Assembly: GCF_014200605.1 (NCBI RefSeq)
Contig: NZ_JACHCE010000001.1
Location: 992,001-1,056,000 of the forward strand
Source: Pedobacter cryoconitis
GTDB taxonomy: Bacteria; Bacteroidota; Bacteroidia; Sphingobacteriales; Sphingobacteriaceae
DNA length: 64,000 bases
Direction: 5' to 3'
A program made the translations under genes and the position numbers. The first letter of the stretch is position 1, and every line of letters begins with the position of its first letter. The notes beneath the pieces were generated by a model. That model was not told where the DNA came from. It saw nothing but the letters and a program-made list of their open reading frames with translations, and searched no databases. This document shows, one piece after another, positions 44,595 through 53,508 of this stretch.

Positions 44595-45253
44595 ATGAAA
44601 GCATTCATCATAAACTGTACACTAAAACCATCGCCTCAATTCTCAAATACCGAAAGGCTGATCAAAAAAGCTGTAACTCAACTTCAAGAAAAAGGTGCAG
44701 AAACAGAGATTCTCCGGATCGTTGATTATCACATTAAACCAGGAAATGTTACCGATGCCGGGGAAGGGGACGATGGCAATTGATACTGGAAAAGATTAAA
44801 GCTTGTGATATTTTTATCATTGCATCACCCATATGGATGGGGCATCTGGCTTCCACAGCACAGCGTATTATTGAACGTCTGGATGCGATCTTTCACGAGG
44901 AAGGATTTACTGATGAAAAGACCGGACAATATTTTACTTACAATAAGGTTGGCGGATGTTTAATTACCGGTAATGAGGATGGTGCGCATTCCTGTGCTGC
45001 CCAGCTACTTTGGTCTATGCAGGAGCTTGGCTTTACCATTCCCCCTAATGTAAATGCTTATTGGGTTGGTTTAGCCGGAGGCGATAAAAATTATGCAGAA
45101 GCCGGAGGTGAAAGATATTTTTATACCAATTCTACCCTGCGTTATATGATTGGTAATCTTACTTTCTTTGCAAAGCTTTTAAAAGCAAACCCGATAGACA
45201 CTAATCTTAAAGAACTGGAAGAAATTGCTAAAGAAGAAAGTGACCCTGAATAA
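44595..45253 (+). pseudogene. frameshifted flavodoxin-fold NAD(P)H oxidoreductase
   Basis: The first frame (44595-44783) reads MKAFIINCTLKPSPQFSNTE to DAGEGDD and then runs into a stop. A second frame, overlapping from 44780, continues as ILEKIKACDIFIIASPIWMG to 45253. One added base near 44774 would join them as GDDWQLILEKIKACD, the usual form of this FMN-binding reductase family (about 220 residues). The rest is intact, including the flavin-binding SPIWMGHLAS and GNEDGAHSCAAQ. So this is a single-base deletion: a recent pseudogene or a sequencing error. Confidence 0.85.
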
Positions 45254-45490
45254 ACGGGTAAAGCGCCTATTCATATTTTAGCGTGTTCATCAATAATAGA
45301 ACGTCTTTTTCTTATATCGGCGATAATTTCTATACTGTATTCCGGTAATATTAATATATTGTGCAAAATTTATCAAAAAGGGATAGTTGTGCGAATATGG
45401 CTTATATATCCTGTCATTGAAATTAAAAATAAAATTACTTAAGAGACTTAAGTAGAAAGATGAATGTTTTTTGTGTTTAAGGGTTAAAAG

Positions 45491-46333
45491 ATGGAGATCA
45501 CTACGTTAGAAAAAATTGAAATAGATAGAATAGCAGAGGTATTAAATGAATCGTTTTCTGATTATATAATACCCTTACAACTTAATTCAGAGCAATTAGC
45601 CTATAAGATTTTTACAGAAAACGTACGCCTGGATTTATCCATCGGTGTCTTTTCATCGGATAAATTGATTGGTTTTATGCTACACGGACTGAATAATGTT
45701 GATGGAAAACTATCGGCATATAATGCTGCAACAGGTGTTATTCCTAATTACCGCGGACAAGGTTTAGTGGGACAGATGTATGCTTATTTATTACCGAAAT
45801 TAAAGATATCAGGTGTAGCGCAAATGCTATTAGAGGTAATTGAAGGGAATAATTCTGCTATCCGGTCTTATGAAAAAATGGATTATAAGGTAAATAGAAC
45901 ACTGGATTGTTTTAGCGGAGCAGTTAAAACGGTAGAAAAACCTCCTGTAGCACTAATTAAAGAATTAGATCATTTTGATTGGGGTAAATTTAATTCTTTC
46001 TGGACAATGAAACCCTCCTGGCAAAATTCTGTAATAACTCTTGAAAACAGTAAAGGCCGCTGTAGTGTAGCCGGGGCTTATATCGGCGGAGAATTAATTG
46101 GATATATAATCTATGATCCTGTTTTAAGGAGAATACGGCAAATTGCAGTTTCATCTGAACACAGACGTAAAGGTGTAGCAACGCAGCTGGTCAATACAAT
46201 GATCGGGTTGATTGATCCAAAAGATTTGTTTATCAATAATGTTGATCATAGTTCTTTAGAAACCATTGCATTTTTGAAAAGCCTTGGCGTTTCAAAAAAT
46301 ATAAGTCAGTTGGAGATGAAAAGAGAATTGTAA
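45491..46333 (+). CDS. GNAT-family N-acetyltransferase, two-domain
   Basis: A 280-residue cytoplasmic protein with two GNAT folds. The first (about 1-145) carries the acetyl-CoA loop GVIPNYRGQGLVGQMYAYL. The second (about 150-280) carries IAVSSEHRRKGVATQLVN. Both have the R-x-x-G-x-G/A pyrophosphate-binding pattern, so both may bind acetyl-CoA, though usually one half is inactive. The substrate is unknown. It is a lone gene, ending before a bidirectional terminator. Confidence 0.9.
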   Translation: MEITTLEKIEIDRIAEVLNESFSDYIIPLQLNSEQLAYKIFTENVRLDLSIGVFSSDKLIGFMLHGLNNVDGKLSAYNAATGVIPNYRGQGLVGQMYAYLLPKLKISGVAQMLLEVIEGNNSAIRSYEKMDYKVNRTLDCFSGAVKTVEKPPVALIKELDHFDWGKFNSFWTMKPSWQNSVITLENSKGRCSVAGAYIGGELIGYIIYDPVLRRIRQIAVSSEHRRKGVATQLVNTMIGLIDPKDLFINNVDHSSLETIAFLKSLGVSKNISQLEMKREL

Positions 46334-46378
46334 ACAAGAGTACAGATATAAGCAAGAACAGAATCCATCAATATTTTA

Positions 46379-46423
46379 GAAGCGCCTGAAAACAGACATC
46401 GCAAGTCTGCCTTCAGGCGCTTC
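46379..46423. terminator. bidirectional terminator
   Basis: Arms GAAGCGCCTGAA and TTCAGGCGCTTC pair perfectly, with a second inner stem CAGAC/GTCTG, followed by a T-rich run. It separates the convergent acetyltransferase and aminotransferase genes. Confidence 0.9.
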
Positions 46424-46440
46424 TTTCTTTTGATCAGATC

Positions 46441-47700
46441 TTAAGCAACGCTTAACAATGATTTCTCAATAATGCCAAGGCTTTCGATAATTTGCTCTTC
46501 AGTAATTACTAATGGTGGGGCGAAGCGGATTTTATTTCCGTGTGTAGGTTTGGCGAGTAAGCCGTTCTCTTTAAACTTCATGCAGATGTCCCAGGCCATA
46601 TCAGATTCTTCCGTACAGTTGATAACAATGGCATTCAATAGCCCTTTACCCCTCACTGACTGAATAATGTCCGTTTTTTCTGCAATCTTCTCTAATCCTG
46701 CCCTGAACAGTTTTCCCATTTTATATGCATTTTCAGCAAGATTTTCATCAATAACTACTTGTATGGCTTCTCTGGATACTGCACATGCTAAAGGATTTCC
46801 TCCGTATGTTGAACCATGTTCGCCTGGTTTAATGGTCAGCATGATTTCATCATTAGCCAGTACTACTGAAACTGGTAATACACCACCTGAAACTGCTTTT
46901 CCTAAGATCAAAATATCTGGCTGGTTACTTTTATCCTCAGAATTCACTTCATATGAAGCCAGCATGCTTCCTGTTCTGGCAATTCCGGTTTGGATTTCAT
47001 CCGCAATGAATAAAACATTATAGGCTTGACAAAGTGCCTTAATACGCACCAGATAGTCACTGTCTGGTACCACAACACCAGCTTCACCCTGAATAGGTTC
47101 AACAATAAAACCTGCAATATTTTTATCCGCTTTTAAGAGAGCTTCAAAAGCATCCACATCATTATATGGGACATGGGCTATTCCACTGACAAAAGGACCA
47201 AAGTCTTTTTTCGCGCTTTCATCATTAGAAGCTGAGATTACAGAAATAGTTCTGCCATGGAAATTTCCATTTGCAAAGACAATTTTAGCCTCATCAGGAC
47301 TGATACCTTTGATTTGGTAGGCCCATTTTCTACAAAGTTTCATCGCTGTTTCAACTGCTTCCACACCCGAATTCATCAGCAATGACTTATCATAACCAAA
47401 TAAATTACAGACAAACTCTTCAAAATCACCTAATTTGTCACTATGAAATGCCCTGGAAGTCAGCGTAAGTTTTTCTGCCTGATCTTTAAGTGCATCAATA
47501 ATCCTTGGGTGACAATGTCCCTGGTTTACTGCTGAATAGGCAGAAAGAAAGTCATAATATCTCATTTCTTCAACATCCCAGACAAAGACGCCTTTTCCTT
47601 TTTCTAAAACGACAGGTAGCGGGTGGTAATTATGTGCACCATATCTTTCTTCTTTTTCTATTAGCTCTTCGCTTTTACTTAAGTTTGCTGAAATTTTCAT
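46441..47700 (-). CDS. rocD: ornithine aminotransferase (ornithine-oxo-acid transaminase)
   Basis: The ATG at 47700 ([13 protein letters not shown]) fits the family start better than the further ATG at 47721. The 419-residue protein is a class III PLP enzyme: [65 protein letters not shown] and the PLP-lysine segment [10 protein letters not shown]. It converts ornithine and 2-oxoglutarate to glutamate semialdehyde and glutamate in arginine/proline metabolism. An Lrp-family gene is divergent, the usual partner for amino-acid catabolic genes. Confidence 0.94.
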   Translation of the reverse strand: MKISANLSKSEELIEKEERYGAHNYHPLPVVLEKGKGVFVWDVEEMRYYDFLSAYSAVNQGHCHPRIIDALKDQAEKLTLTSRAFHSDKLGDFEEFVCNLFGYDKSLLMNSGVEAVETAMKLCRKWAYQIKGISPDEAKIVFANGNFHGRTISVISASNDESAKKDFGPFVSGIAHVPYNDVDAFEALLKADKNIAGFIVEPIQGEAGVVVPDSDYLVRIKALCQAYNVLFIADEIQTGIARTGSMLASYEVNSEDKSNQPDILILGKAVSGGVLPVSVVLANDEIMLTIKPGEHGSTYGGNPLACAVSREAIQVVIDENLAENAYKMGKLFRAGLEKIAEKTDIIQSVRGKGLLNAIVINCTEESDMAWDICMKFKENGLLAKPTHGNKIRFAPPLVITEEQIIESLGIIEKSLLSVA

Positions 47701-47715
47701 AATTGATTCTCTCTT

Positions 47716-47797
47716 AAGCACGAAGATAGTAATATTTATTATTTTGTGCTTGTAAAAAGTTAATTTGACTTTTTAATTGATTTTGAAAGTATATTTG
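47716..47797. promoter_or_regulatory. rocD-lrp divergent control region
   Basis: AAGCAC at 47716-47721 and GTGCTT at 47746-47751 form an interrupted dyad over an A+T-rich core, directly before rocD. For the Lrp gene, TTTGAC at 47764 and TATATTTG at 47790-47797 make a good Bacteroidota promoter with 22 bp between TTTG and the -7 box. Lrp binding is inferred. Confidence 0.5.
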
Positions 47798-47840
47798 TTG
47801 TTAATAAGCGTATTAAAAAAAAACTAATCTTAAATAATTC

Positions 47841-48293
47841 ATGGATCATATTGATGAATTTGACATTCAAATATTAAAACAACTGGAAATAGATGGACGA
47901 ATGGCTTATTCGGCTATTGCTTCCACTCTTGGTATATCGAACACAATGGTTCATCAGCGAATATCCAGGTTAACCGAACAAGGGATATTAGCAGGGATTA
48001 AACCTGTATTAGATGAGAAGAAAATTGGTTATGACTGGGGCGCCTTTACCGGGATCACGCTCGAAAGAGATCAGGACTCGAATCGTATTATTGAAGAATT
48101 AAAGAAAATCCCGGAAGTTACCGAATGTTATTATATTTCAGGTTCTTATACCTTATATCTGAAAATCATTGCTAAAAATCATGAGCATATGAGAAAAGTA
48201 CTCTATGAAAAAATAGATAATATTCAGGGTATTGCTAAAACAGATTCTATCATGGAGCTGGGATGCGCGTTTAAAAGAAATATTATCCTGTAA
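47841..48293 (+). CDS. Lrp/AsnC-family transcriptional regulator
   Basis: A 150-residue protein of standard Lrp length. The N-terminal helix-turn-helix reads FDIQILKQLEIDGRMAYSAI and ISNTMVHQRISRLTEQGIL. The C-terminal ligand-binding domain reads VTECYYISGSYTLYLKIIAKNHEHM. Lrp proteins form octamer-type assemblies that sense amino acids. Divergent placement beside ornithine aminotransferase suggests it controls that gene in response to ornithine or arginine; this is inference. Confidence 0.93.
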   Translation: MDHIDEFDIQILKQLEIDGRMAYSAIASTLGISNTMVHQRISRLTEQGILAGIKPVLDEKKIGYDWGAFTGITLERDQDSNRIIEELKKIPEVTECYYISGSYTLYLKIIAKNHEHMRKVLYEKIDNIQGIAKTDSIMELGCAFKRNIIL

Positions 48294-48340
48294 AAAATAT
48301 ATGAATCAGCGTGACGCAATTTGATGAAACAGGGCACCAA

Positions 48341-48570
48341 TTAACTAATAATACCTACCTTTTTACCAGCAAACCGATCGGCATATTTCAATACCACAGC
48401 TACCGGAACAGCAGCAGAAGGCTCAATTATAATTTTCATTCTTTCAGCAGTCCATCCGCTATAGTAGAAACGAAAGGGGCTTTTTCTATTTGACCACTTT
48501 TAAACGATAACACTGCATCTGCTTCCTTTATCAGTAAGGGAGTATTCCAATCCTGGAGGCAGCTCCTTAA
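48341..48570 (-). pseudogene. chimeric relic: HxlR tail joined to a threonine-dehydratase-like fragment
   Basis: On the minus strand, about 48570-48525 reads KELPPGLEYSLTDKG, the conserved wing of HxlR regulators. At about 48522 it changes into EADAVLSFKSGQ...FVSTIADGLL, then in a shifted frame ERMKIIIEPSAAVPVAVVLK to AGKKVGIIS and a stop at 48341. These are two conserved blocks of PLP-dependent serine/threonine dehydratases (TIADGLL; EPSxA before the C-terminal strand) with the residues between them deleted. So two gene remnants are joined by deletions. Confidence 0.65.
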
Positions 48571-48573
48571 ATG

Positions 48574-49227
48574 TTATTCTTTCACGACTACAAACCAGCT
48601 TGACACATAAGCCGTAAACGTACCGAACAGGCCAACTCCCGCAGTCATTAATATAGCTGCGATAATGCGGCCTTCGGTAGTTACCGGAAATTTATCACCA
48701 TAGCCTATCGTAGTGATTGTTACATAGGACCACCAGATTGCATCTTCTGCTGATTTGATATTACTGTTAGGGTCTTTCTCCACCTGTAAAATGGCGATTG
48801 AAGAAAATATGATGAGTAATATAGCAAGTATGGTTACCGAGGTGAAAGCTCCTTTTGCCTTATTCCTGAAAACATATTTAACAAACATCTGTGTAGAACG
48901 GAAAGCACGGATAAGGCGTAATAATCTGATCAGTCTAAGGATACGTCCGGCCCTGAGATAACTTATGGCAGGTACGCTAGAAATCAGGTCAATCCAGCCC
49001 CATCTCATAAAAGCACTTTTATCATCCGCTTTGTAAAAACGAATGCAAAATTCGGTAAAGAAAAATACACAGATTGTATTATCAATATAGGTAAGCAGGA
49101 TTGATGTTTCTTTTGGAAGGACGAAAATTGTGTCTACCAGGATTGCCATTAAAACATATATAGACAATACAAATACCACCAGGTTAAGTAAACCAAGCTG
49201 ATTTTCTTTGTTTGAATTTGTGATCAT
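48574..49227 (-). CDS. voltage-gated-type potassium channel
   Basis: A 217-residue membrane protein with six helices. The fourth is the voltage-sensor type with regularly spaced Arg (RAGRILRLIRLLRLIRAFRS). The pore loop has the potassium selectivity filter TTIGYGD. There is no C-terminal RCK domain, so it is the short Kch/KvAP-like form and should form a tetramer in the inner membrane. It follows the chimeric relic directly and has no evident functional partner nearby. Confidence 0.93.
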   Translation of the reverse strand: MITNSNKENQLGLLNLVVFVLSIYVLMAILVDTIFVLPKETSILLTYIDNTICVFFFTEFCIRFYKADDKSAFMRWGWIDLISSVPAISYLRAGRILRLIRLLRLIRAFRSTQMFVKYVFRNKAKGAFTSVTILAILLIIFSSIAILQVEKDPNSNIKSAEDAIWWSYVTITTIGYGDKFPVTTEGRIIAAILMTAGVGLFGTFTAYVSSWFVVVKE

Positions 49228-49388
49228 ATAAGCGGGAAATAAAAATGAGGGTTAAGTAATTAAATATAAGTGCCTTATGTAAGATGACAAGATTGGGCTA
49301 ATCTTAATCAGGATTCAATTTGAATAATGCTACTTGATTGAAATTGAATGCCGAAATATCAAAAATGAGGTAATTCCTGTTTTAAGTG

Positions 49389-49433
49389 TTACGGTTTTCC
49401 GTATTAATATTTTAATAATGCTGTGTATTTTTG
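49389..49433 (+). promoter_or_regulatory. TTACGG-N4-CCGTAT operator with -7 box, copy 3 (mcrBC)
   Basis: TTACGGTTTTCCGTAT at 49389-49404 matches the other two copies at all but the last base. TATTTTTG at 49426-49433 follows after exactly 21 bp. The mcrB start is 89 bp further on, so this transcript has a longer leader than the other two. Confidence 0.7.
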
Positions 49434-49522
49434 ATAACAATAAATAAACTTATAATTTATTGTTTTTACTTTTATAAGTAATAATTGAAATTTAATAGCT
49501 TTTAAATTAAACATTAAATAAA

Positions 49523-51688
49523 ATGATCCTTCAAGATTTAGAAAGAGAAATAGAAATATGGGAAGACTGGAAAACCAGGTATAATTTTTATGTCCCAAAG
49601 TTCATCACAGAAGCTTCTGGAAAAAATACAATAGAAGAGTGGGATCAGGATGTCTTTAGGGAGTTTTTTGAAAAATCGAACGATCAGTGTGTCTCCTCAT
49701 TGCGGCAAGGGTATTTCACTAAAAGCGAAAAGGAGAAAATAAAGAAGAACTGGCATGAGCTTGCACCACTCTTAAAAGAAATTGCTGAGAGCCAGGATAA
49801 GCCACTTTATAAAGTCTATCACAAACTTAAAAACGTAATCAGAAAATTTACAGATCAGAATAGAAAGGCAGCAACGAATAGAATGATCGCTGGTTTGCAA
49901 CCAGAATTATTATGTACGATCGTTAATGAAGGAAATCTTACACACTTAATGTCACTATTAAACCAAAATATTGAAGATTGTAAGCTTAAAATTGGATCGG
50001 ACTGGTTTGAGAATAGCTTTGAAGTTTTAGATTATTATAAAACCCATTCCAGTTTACAAGATCCATATAAATTAATGACTTATCCTTGGCAGAGTTATGA
50101 TTTATTAAGAGATAATGATGCAGAAATCCCAAATAATGATATGAGTGAAATTATAGAGAATGGTTATAATCAGGAGATTGAATTGCTTCATTACAAAAAA
50201 CAAATCATTCTGCAGGGGCCTCCAGGAACGGGAAAGACGCGTCTTGCAGAACTAATTGCCGATCGTTTATGTTTAACTAATAAAATTGAAAAGCTAAATA
50301 TTCCATCCTTTATTGATGAGCAGGTTATCAAAAAATACTGTAACAGCAAAGTAAAAATAAAAAGTGCCAGGGACGGTATTAGTTATAAAATTTTGGGTCT
50401 TGAATCATCAGGTGTAAAAGTTGAAAGTTCAAAAGGGACTACCTATATTCCAAAATTTGAGGAAATATGTGCTATGTATAAGAAAAAAGCATGGGAGAGA
50501 GAAGGCGAGTTGAAAGGAGGAAATGATTCTTATAGTGCTGCGGTAGCGAAACATATTTACAGACATCTTGAATTAGCCGATAATCCGGATAAAGAACAAT
50601 TTATTAAGCTTTTGCAATTCCATCCTTCTTATACCTACGAAGATTTTGTCAGGGGAATTGTATCCAGGATTGATGAAGAAAATCAGCAGATTATTTATGA
50701 GGCAGAGAATAAAACATTAGCTCAATTTTCAAAAGTAGCGTTAGAAAATTATATCCTGAGCCAACAGGAGAATGAAGGTAATTCAGAAGTTCGTTTTAGT
50801 GATTTTATTGATCATATTATTGAAACGATTGATGAAAAAGGTAAATTTATGTTATCTGATGTTATTTATATTTTTTATGTTGATGATAAACGATTTAAAT
50901 ATAAAGGAGACAATTGGACTGCACATCCAAATGGTTTAAATATGAATTTCTATGAGCTGCAAAAGATCATTAATCTGAATTTAGATACCCGTCAGAAAAT
51001 CGTTAAAGAAAAATCTCTAAATGCATTAACCAGACAGCACGCATCATATTATCATAACTTCAACGAGTTTTTTAAAACATTTCAGAAACAGAAACACCGT
51101 ATACAAAAGACAAAAATACCTTTAAACAATTACGTCCTCATTATTGATGAGATCAACAGAGCCAACCTGTCCTCTGTGTTAGGAGAGTTAATTTATGCAT
51201 TAGAATATAGAGGAAAAGCATTAGATTCAATGTATGAAGTTAATGGCTCAGCTAAAATAATTTTACCACCTAATCTTTTCATTATTGGTACTATGAATAC
51301 CGCCGACCGCAGTGTTGGGCACATAGATTATGCCATACGCAGACGTTTCGCTTTTGTTAATGTACTACCCAAAAGTATAAAAGATTTGGACGGTTGTAAA
51401 TTTGATAACGGACTGTTCAAGACAGTAAGCAATTTATTCGTTAAAGATTTTACAGAAGATATTGATTATTCTACTATTGTAGGAGATATTGAGCGTTCTG
51501 TACATTTATCTATGGACTTTAATCCGGAGGATGTTTGGCTAGGTCATTCTTATTTTATTTATAAAAATGAAGAGGAAATGGAAATACGATGGGCGTATGA
51601 GATAAAACCAATTCTCCTGGAATATATAAAAGATGGTGTGTTAAAGGAGTCGGCAAAAGAAGCCATAAAAAATATCAAGATCAATTAA
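49523..51688 (+). CDS. mcrB: McrB-type AAA+ NTPase of a type IV restriction system
   Basis: A 721-residue cytoplasmic protein. The AAA+ module covers about 225-700: Walker A at 232-239 (GPPGTGKT), an insertion, Walker B with Asp542/Glu543 (VLIIDEINRANLSSVLGELIYALE), and the sensor region IGTMNTADRSVGHIDYAIRRRF that marks the McrB family (normally GTP-driven). The N-terminal ~200 residues are helical and match no domain I recognise; in McrB proteins this part reads the modified DNA base. The mcrC gene starts 3 bp after its stop. The pair cuts modified, usually phage, DNA. Confidence 0.92.
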   Translation: MILQDLEREIEIWEDWKTRYNFYVPKFITEASGKNTIEEWDQDVFREFFEKSNDQCVSSLRQGYFTKSEKEKIKKNWHELAPLLKEIAESQDKPLYKVYHKLKNVIRKFTDQNRKAATNRMIAGLQPELLCTIVNEGNLTHLMSLLNQNIEDCKLKIGSDWFENSFEVLDYYKTHSSLQDPYKLMTYPWQSYDLLRDNDAEIPNNDMSEIIENGYNQEIELLHYKKQIILQGPPGTGKTRLAELIADRLCLTNKIEKLNIPSFIDEQVIKKYCNSKVKIKSARDGISYKILGLESSGVKVESSKGTTYIPKFEEICAMYKKKAWEREGELKGGNDSYSAAVAKHIYRHLELADNPDKEQFIKLLQFHPSYTYEDFVRGIVSRIDEENQQIIYEAENKTLAQFSKVALENYILSQQENEGNSEVRFSDFIDHIIETIDEKGKFMLSDVIYIFYVDDKRFKYKGDNWTAHPNGLNMNFYELQKIINLNLDTRQKIVKEKSLNALTRQHASYYHNFNEFFKTFQKQKHRIQKTKIPLNNYVLIIDEINRANLSSVLGELIYALEYRGKALDSMYEVNGSAKIILPPNLFIIGTMNTADRSVGHIDYAIRRRFAFVNVLPKSIKDLDGCKFDNGLFKTVSNLFVKDFTEDIDYSTIVGDIERSVHLSMDFNPEDVWLGHSYFIYKNEEEMEIRWAYEIKPILLEYIKDGVLKESAKEAIKNIKIN

Positions 51689-51691
51689 CTT

Positions 51692-53176
51692 ATGGGTATA
51701 ATCTTAGCAGAGCATCAGTCATGCAAAATACAATACAGTGAAGAAGAAGATTCGGGCAGTTACAATAGAGCGTGTTTTACCTTATCTTTAAAAAAAGCTG
51801 ATTATGAAACTTTGGAAATGGTTAAGCCCAGAACTTTTAAAATATCCAGAGGTAAAAAACAAAACTGCTTTGATTTCAATAAAGAGGAAAATAATTTTAT
51901 TATTCGTGCAGGCTATTATATTGGTGTTGATTGGCTATTTCCAAATGGCCGGTATCTGCAAGTAGAGCCAAAGCTAAATTTATTTGATGCTACCTGTTTC
52001 AATACTATTCTGGAACTGGAGAATCCAGAAGATGAGCTGGTAACAGACATTCTTGATAAGAAAATAAAAATAGATTTAGAGGAGTCTGTTAAAGAAATCA
52101 ATAATTACAGAGAAGTTAATTATCTGCGAATGCTTTTGGATGCGATGACAGATGAAAGTGTATCTCATGAAACAGACGGATTAGTTTTTATAGACTGGGA
52201 TTCCCCTGAACTCAGTATAAAGCAAAATAGTGATCAGTTAACACCTTTTTTGGTGGTTCATTTTCTTAATTTATTAAAGACAATTGTGCGTAAAGGATTG
52301 AAAAAGTCCTATTATAAAGTACAGGAGCATTTGAACAATCGTGTAAAAGGAAAGGTACTGGTCAGCCAGCAGATAAAGCAAAACATTTTGAAGAATCGTG
52401 TTACAAAGACTTATTGTGAGTATCAGCTTTTTGGAGTTGACCATATAGAGAATCGTTTCCTGAAAACTGTATTAAGCTTTACTATAAAATATGTAGAAAA
52501 TCATGCTGGTATGTTTGGAAGTAATATAGGTAAGATCAAAAGTCTTCTTACGTATGTTCATCCTGCTTTTGAGCAGGTAAGTCTGCTAGAAAGTGACGAG
52601 CAGTTGCGGCATTTCAAACATAACCCCTTTTTTAAAGAATATAGAAATGCAATCAAAACAGGAAAATACATTCTGAAACGTTTCGCTTATAATCTATCGC
52701 AGACAGCAGCAGAGTTCAATACAATACCACCTTTTTGGATAGATACGCCCAGGTTGTTTGAGCTCTATGTTTATCAGAAATTATTAACTCATAATCCACT
52801 GGATCATCAGCATATACATTATCAATTTAGCACATATGGAAATTCACTGGATTATTTAATCAGTAAACCAGGATTCGAAATGGTTATTGATGCAAAATAT
52901 AAGATGAAATACAGCAGTTCTTTAGTGCATGAAGATATTCGTCAGGTTGCTGGTTATGCAAGATTAAATAAGGTGCTTAGAAAATTAAACATTGTAGATC
53001 AGAACAATGAATTAATAAAAGATGAAAATGCGGCTATTGATTGTTTGATAATCTATCCTGATTTAAAAGCAGATATAGATTTTGATCTTACTTTTGAGAA
53101 TATAAGAACTGCAAAAAACAGGTTAAAGGCTTATCATAATGTATTTAAAATAGGCCTCAGTTTGCCAATGATATAG
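51692..53176 (+). CDS. mcrC: McrC-type endonuclease subunit
   Basis: A 494-residue protein starting 3 bp after mcrB. The N-terminal half shows the McrC pattern (NNFIIRAGYYIGVDWLFPNGRYLQVEPK). The C-terminal half is a PD-(D/E)xK nuclease with the acidic-x-Lys pair in FEMVIDAKYKMKY and a preceding acidic YGNSLDYLI. McrC stimulates GTP hydrolysis by the McrB ring and supplies the cleavage activity. The whole unit is under the palindromic promoter at 49389-49433. Confidence 0.92.
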   Translation: MGIILAEHQSCKIQYSEEEDSGSYNRACFTLSLKKADYETLEMVKPRTFKISRGKKQNCFDFNKEENNFIIRAGYYIGVDWLFPNGRYLQVEPKLNLFDATCFNTILELENPEDELVTDILDKKIKIDLEESVKEINNYREVNYLRMLLDAMTDESVSHETDGLVFIDWDSPELSIKQNSDQLTPFLVVHFLNLLKTIVRKGLKKSYYKVQEHLNNRVKGKVLVSQQIKQNILKNRVTKTYCEYQLFGVDHIENRFLKTVLSFTIKYVENHAGMFGSNIGKIKSLLTYVHPAFEQVSLLESDEQLRHFKHNPFFKEYRNAIKTGKYILKRFAYNLSQTAAEFNTIPPFWIDTPRLFELYVYQKLLTHNPLDHQHIHYQFSTYGNSLDYLISKPGFEMVIDAKYKMKYSSSLVHEDIRQVAGYARLNKVLRKLNIVDQNNELIKDENAAIDCLIIYPDLKADIDFDLTFENIRTAKNRLKAYHNVFKIGLSLPMI

Positions 53177-53478
53177 CTGAAGATCAAAGCAATTGAGCGG
53201 AGTTTTACTTTGAATGCATTAGTGTCAACTGCTATATCCCCGGTTGTGATCAAAGATTTTCCTGTCCGGAAGAAAGAATGGCTAATATGTCTCTATAGTA
53301 GATGAAATAGCAAAAATAATCTGATCGCAAATATAAGTTTATAGCTGCCTTTTTAATATACCTGTTTTAATCAGATGTTCAAAGAATCATCTCTTACTTC
53401 ATTCCCAAAAATGACCAGTTCAAAACCTGCTTCGGCTATTTGACCTGTTTGCTGATTGGGGGAGGGCGATGAGGAGGA
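53177..53478. other. gene-free stretch between mcrC and the epoxide hydrolase gene
   Basis: Frequent stops in all frames; no hairpin, repeat or recognisable relic. The right end runs into the promoter of the next gene. Confidence 0.4.
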
Positions 53479-53486
53479 TACTTTTG
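53479..53486 (+). promoter_or_regulatory. -7 promoter box of the epoxide hydrolase gene
   Basis: TACTTTTG, a full match to TAnnTTTG, 22 bp before the ATG at 53509. A TTTG near 53449 is a possible -33 element. Confidence 0.5.
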
Positions 53487-53508
53487 GAAGAATTTTAAAA
53501 AACAGATT

